A stretch of 7,062 nt of DNA from contig SOJY01000064.1 in the NCBI GenBank assembly GCA_004376385.1, positions 1-7,062 on the forward strand. Reading direction: 5' to 3'. Position 1 is the stretch's first letter, and each line of letters begins with the position of its first letter. Shown piece after piece: positions 5,262 to 7,062 of the stretch. The notes under the pieces are model-generated. The model saw only the letters and a list, made by a program, of their open reading frames with translations. It made no database searches and was not told where the DNA came from. The DNA is from Candidatus Bathyarchaeum sp. GTDB taxonomy: Archaea; Thermoproteota; Bathyarchaeia; Bathyarchaeales; Bathyarchaeaceae. The translations under genes and the position numbers were made by a program.

Positions 5262-5984
5262 TTGATTTCGATTCCACAGGTTCCCGAGAATATTGCACGA
5301 AAGAAGGTTATAGTCTATAAATCTAGGGTAGATGCTGCTACGCTAAAACAGAAAGCAGAAGAAATGAAGAATGAACTATTCGTTAAACGTTTCTCAAAAC
5401 CTAAACCCGAAGATATTCAGGTAGTTTCGGTTGACAAGCATTATGAACCCTACGTTCTTGTTGACGCAAAATACCGAATCGAATATTATACGAAGAAAGT
5501 TTACACCATCGAGGTTGCCGAGAAAGCTAAAGAAGTTAAGATTCTAGGTGAATCCTTCAAACCTCAAATGATAGCTATTCCCGATACTGAGCCTGAACAG
5601 TTCCGCAAGGTTGTCAGACTTGAAGGTCAAGAATGGTCTTTCTATGAGGAAAAAGCGTATTTCATTCTTGACAAGACTGGGCACGAAATCTTGCCAGATC
5701 AGGTTCCCATCGCCCCCTCCGAAGATAACCCCAAAAAAATATTGAAAGAGTTCGGAAATAAGGCTGAAAAGGTAACGATCTCTAATCGAGAGATACTATT
5801 GATGGCTAAAACCAAGCTCATCAAAAGACCTCCAGACATGGACACAATCGACAAGGAGCTATTTCATGTCACTGAACATGCTATGATCTACAATCCAGTC
5901 TACAAAATCACGTTCAGAAACACGAAGAACAACGAAGAAAAAACTGTCAGCATAGACGGCGTAACAGCTGAAATAATCAAGTAA
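5262..5984 (+). CDS. Conserved-looking hypothetical protein, about 240 residues
   Basis: I do not recognise this protein. It is charged and soluble-looking, with no signal peptide, membrane segment, cysteine or familiar catalytic motif. Visible parts are a Lys/Glu-rich helical stretch (about 25-42), a strand-rich part HYEPYVLVDAKYRIEYY..VYTIEV (about 60-85), a middle part with a single Trp (EGQEWSFYEEKAYFI), a helical Lys-rich linker, and a second strand-rich end (YNPVYKITFRNTK...KTVSIDGVTAEII). The two strand-rich parts look alike (Tyr-Pro, then alternating Tyr/Ile/Val, then K-x-V/Y-T-I/V), hinting at a repeated domain; this is a weak visual impression. The start is TTG at 5262, six bases after AGGTG (5251-5255). 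GTG at 5253 overlaps that site and would add three residues. A 188-base gap with promoter-like sequence separates it from endonuclease V, so it is probably its own unit. Confidence 0.8.
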   Translation: MISIPQVPENIARKKVIVYKSRVDAATLKQKAEEMKNELFVKRFSKPKPEDIQVVSVDKHYEPYVLVDAKYRIEYYTKKVYTIEVAEKAKEVKILGESFKPQMIAIPDTEPEQFRKVVRLEGQEWSFYEEKAYFILDKTGHEILPDQVPIAPSEDNPKKILKEFGNKAEKVTISNREILLMAKTKLIKRPPDMDTIDKELFHVTEHAMIYNPVYKITFRNTKNNEEKTVSIDGVTAEIIK

Positions 5985-6002
5985 CAGGCAGACATTCAGA
6001 CG

Positions 6003-6053
6003 TTACTGTCTATTCTCTAACTATTTATTTGCCAGTTTTAGAGAAAACAGTAA
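6003..6053 (+). terminator. Two-part inverted repeat after the hypothetical gene
   Basis: TTACTGT (6003-6009) pairs with ACAGTAA (6047-6053), and inside it TTCTCTAA (6013-6020) pairs with TTAGAGAA (6038-6045), both perfectly, separated by a 3/1-base internal loop with a 17-base apical loop. It starts 18 bases past the stop at 5984. Only a weak T-run (TCTTTG) follows, so it may end transcription by structure or stabilise the message end. Confidence 0.42.
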
Positions 6054-6066
6054 TCTTTGAATTGAA

Positions 6067-6094
6067 GAAAAAATGAGACGCTGAAATGTCAGCG
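6067..6094 (-). terminator. Intrinsic-type terminator of the ferritin-like gene
   Basis: CGCTGA (6079-6084) and TCAGCG (6089-6094) form a GC-rich 6-bp stem with a four-base loop. On the minus strand the stem is followed by TCTCA and then six T (6073-6068) and CTTC. It lies 36 bases beyond the stop at 6130, a good position for ending the leftward transcript. Confidence 0.55.
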
Positions 6095-6129
6095 CATAAA
6101 CTCTGGCGTGAATAAATCCACAGGTTTGC

Positions 6130-6594
6130 TTAGTTTTCTGTTAGTACGCAGTCGTCGTATTCTTTTTCAAGCTTGTTCTTGTGCGACAGCTCTTCTTGTG
6201 CCAATTTAGAGAATACTTCGCCCATCTTTGTTCCTTTTAGTCCTAGAGCCAATGTTTTGTAGTAGTCATAGGTGCTTTTTTCTCGTTTCGCCGCATACAC
6301 AAGTATAGCCTCGTAATCTGCATCCTTAGACAAAGGAGTGTCCTGCAGCATGTCAACGATCTTGAGGTCTTGAACTGCACCTCCGTGGGAACCCAGCTCC
6401 GAAATCTTCGTTTGGTCATTCATTATCGCTTCAAGCTTACTTTTGTGTCCCCTTTCTTCTTCTACCAGTTGTTTGAGGAAAACTTTGGATGATGGATATT
6501 TGGCATTTTCTAGTGCCATGGTGTAGAGGGCAATGGATTGCTCTTCAACTTTCACTGCGGCTTCAATAATTGTTTTCCAGTTAAGTTCAGACAA
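6130..6594 (-). CDS. Ferritin-like / rubrerythrin-type di-iron protein
   Basis: The 154-residue product is a ferritin-like four-helix-bundle protein. Helix 1 has KVEEQSIALY (Glu17, Glu18), helix 2 VEEERGHKSKLEAI (Glu47-x-x-His50), helix 3 AAKREKSTYDYY (Glu105), and helix 4 QEELSHKNKLEKEY (Glu135-x-x-His138). Paired Glu and E-x-x-H motifs are the family's di-iron ligands. No rubredoxin C-x2-C domain is present, so it is not a full rubrerythrin; iron handling or peroxide/oxygen defence in an anaerobe is the likely role. The start is TTG at 6594, because a strong BRE/TATA element at 6646-6634 places transcription initiation near 6613, and GGGGAA (6606-6601) precedes the codon by six bases. TTG at 6651 would add 19 uncharacteristic residues and lie upstream of the promoter. 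It follows the ferredoxin-like gene in the same direction but with its own promoter. Confidence 0.85.
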   Translation of the reverse strand: MSELNWKTIIEAAVKVEEQSIALYTMALENAKYPSSKVFLKQLVEEERGHKSKLEAIMNDQTKISELGSHGGAVQDLKIVDMLQDTPLSKDADYEAILVYAAKREKSTYDYYKTLALGLKGTKMGEVFSKLAQEELSHKNKLEKEYDDCVLTEN

Positions 6595-6633
6595 AATTGT
6601 TTCCCCATAAACTTTCTGTGGTTGCTTACAGAA

Positions 6634-6646
6634 CATAAAGTTTTCG
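6634..6646 (-). promoter_or_regulatory. Archaeal BRE/TATA promoter of the ferritin-like gene
   Basis: CGAAAACTTTATG on the minus strand combines a BRE-like CGAAA (6646-6642) and a TATA box (6641-6634). Initiation about 25 bases downstream gives a leader of about 20 bases before TTG at 6594, and rules against starts at 6651 or 6636. Confidence 0.55.
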
Positions 6647-6686
6647 AACAAACATTCGACTAACGGAGACTAAAAACCTGTTCTGC

Positions 6687-7062
6687 TTACTTTCCGTGGC
6701 GCTCAAGATATTCTTCGATGGTTGGATAGAGCGACTCTACTCTGTCTTTTCTTTTTTTGGAGTTGATGTTGCAAAGTAGTGTTGAAACCTCTTTTGGGGT
6801 GCTGAACTTTTCGGTTGTGCCGTCTGGACGCTTTCTGGTGACGTGAATGCAGTCGTCTACCATAGAGTTAACCACACATGCAGTGCAATAGATACACAGG
6901 TCATCTATGATGCCAATCTCTCCGGCTTTCCAGTACAACGCATTGGTGGGGCAGGCTTTCACGCACAAGTTGCACTCTATTCCCCTGCAGGTTCTCATAT
7001 AAATACTGATGCTGCCCTCTTCGAAGAGGTCCTTGCCTCCCAATGGCTCTAGAAGCTCAGCC
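6687..7062 (-). CDS. 4Fe-4S ferredoxin-like protein (5' end outside window)
   Basis: The frame is open through the right edge (…AELLEPLGGKDLFEEG…), so the TTG at 7043 is probably internal and the start lies outside. Numbering from that TTG, cluster I is C-x4-C-x2-C-x3-CP (Cys19, 24, 27, 31; CRGIECNLCVKACP). Cluster II begins CIYCTAC (Cys50, 53, 56), but the position expected for the fourth cysteine is Ser60; Cys65 (DDCIHV) may replace it. A basic, Cys-poor tail of about 50 residues follows, ending in a PTIEEYLERHGK helix. The long spacing in cluster I and the tail set it apart from simple 2[4Fe-4S] ferredoxins; it is probably an electron-transfer subunit or partner of an oxidoreductase outside the window. 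Its stop lies 92 bases before the start of the ferritin-like gene. Confidence 0.85.
   Translation of the reverse strand, partial: AELLEPLGGKDLFEEGSISIYMRTCRGIECNLCVKACPTNALYWKAGEIGIIDDLCIYCTACVVNSMVDDCIHVTRKRPDGTTEKFSTPKEVSTLLCNINSKKRKDRVESLYPTIEEYLERHGK

Noticed and set aside
1..7062. CRISPR array, transposon, prophage or att site
   Set aside because: No evenly spaced direct repeats, transposase or integrase motifs, terminal inverted repeats with target duplications, or tRNA genes were seen.

Overview
The window looks like chromosomal DNA from an archaeon, most probably a Thermoproteota/Bathyarchaeia-type lineage. This is inferred from gene content, not from a marker search. It holds a 4-demethylwyosine synthase (archaeal/eukaryotic wybutosine pathway), an archaeal translin, a short TFIIS-like zinc ribbon, and the C-terminal piece of an F420-dependent methylene-H4MPT reductase (Mer). 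Base composition is moderately AT-rich, many starts are GTG or TTG, and several promoters resemble archaeal BRE/TATA elements. There is no CRISPR array, tRNA, rRNA, insertion sequence or phage gene.

Left part (1-2082): the 3' two thirds of a TIM-barrel sugar isomerase/epimerase-like gene runs rightward off the left edge. It converges on a leftward series: a small coiled-coil-like protein (2082-1897), a zinc-ribbon protein (1784-1551), a Mer C-terminal remnant (about 1567-1217) ending at a good hairpin terminator, and a cysteine-rich small protein (about 1001-714). The zinc ribbon and the Mer remnant meet at a run of seven A (minus strand). Changing that run by one base would join them into one reading frame.

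Middle (2083-2336): a divergent intergenic region. Its core (2145-2289) is visibly richer in G+C than its surroundings and can fold into a domain closed by a 12-nt imperfect helix. I see no convincing protein there and treat it as a candidate structured RNA of unknown family.

Right-centre (2337-5073): four tightly spaced rightward genes, probably one or two transcription units: a winged-helix regulator, Taw1/TYW1 (tRNA-Phe wyosine base synthesis), a translin-family protein (single-strand RNA/DNA binding or RNase) and endonuclease V (inosine-directed nuclease). Three of the four act on nucleic acids. A separate rightward gene for an unrecognised 240-residue protein follows (5262-5984).

Right end (5985-7062): a convergent intergenic region with two hairpins, then two leftward genes: a ferritin-like/rubrerythrin-type protein with its own clear promoter, and a two-cluster ferredoxin-like protein cut by the right edge. 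These suggest iron and redox handling in an anaerobe.

No complete novel defence or mobile system is visible. The items most worth a second look are the candidate RNA, the zinc-ribbon/Mer junction, and the RNA-processing gene cluster.
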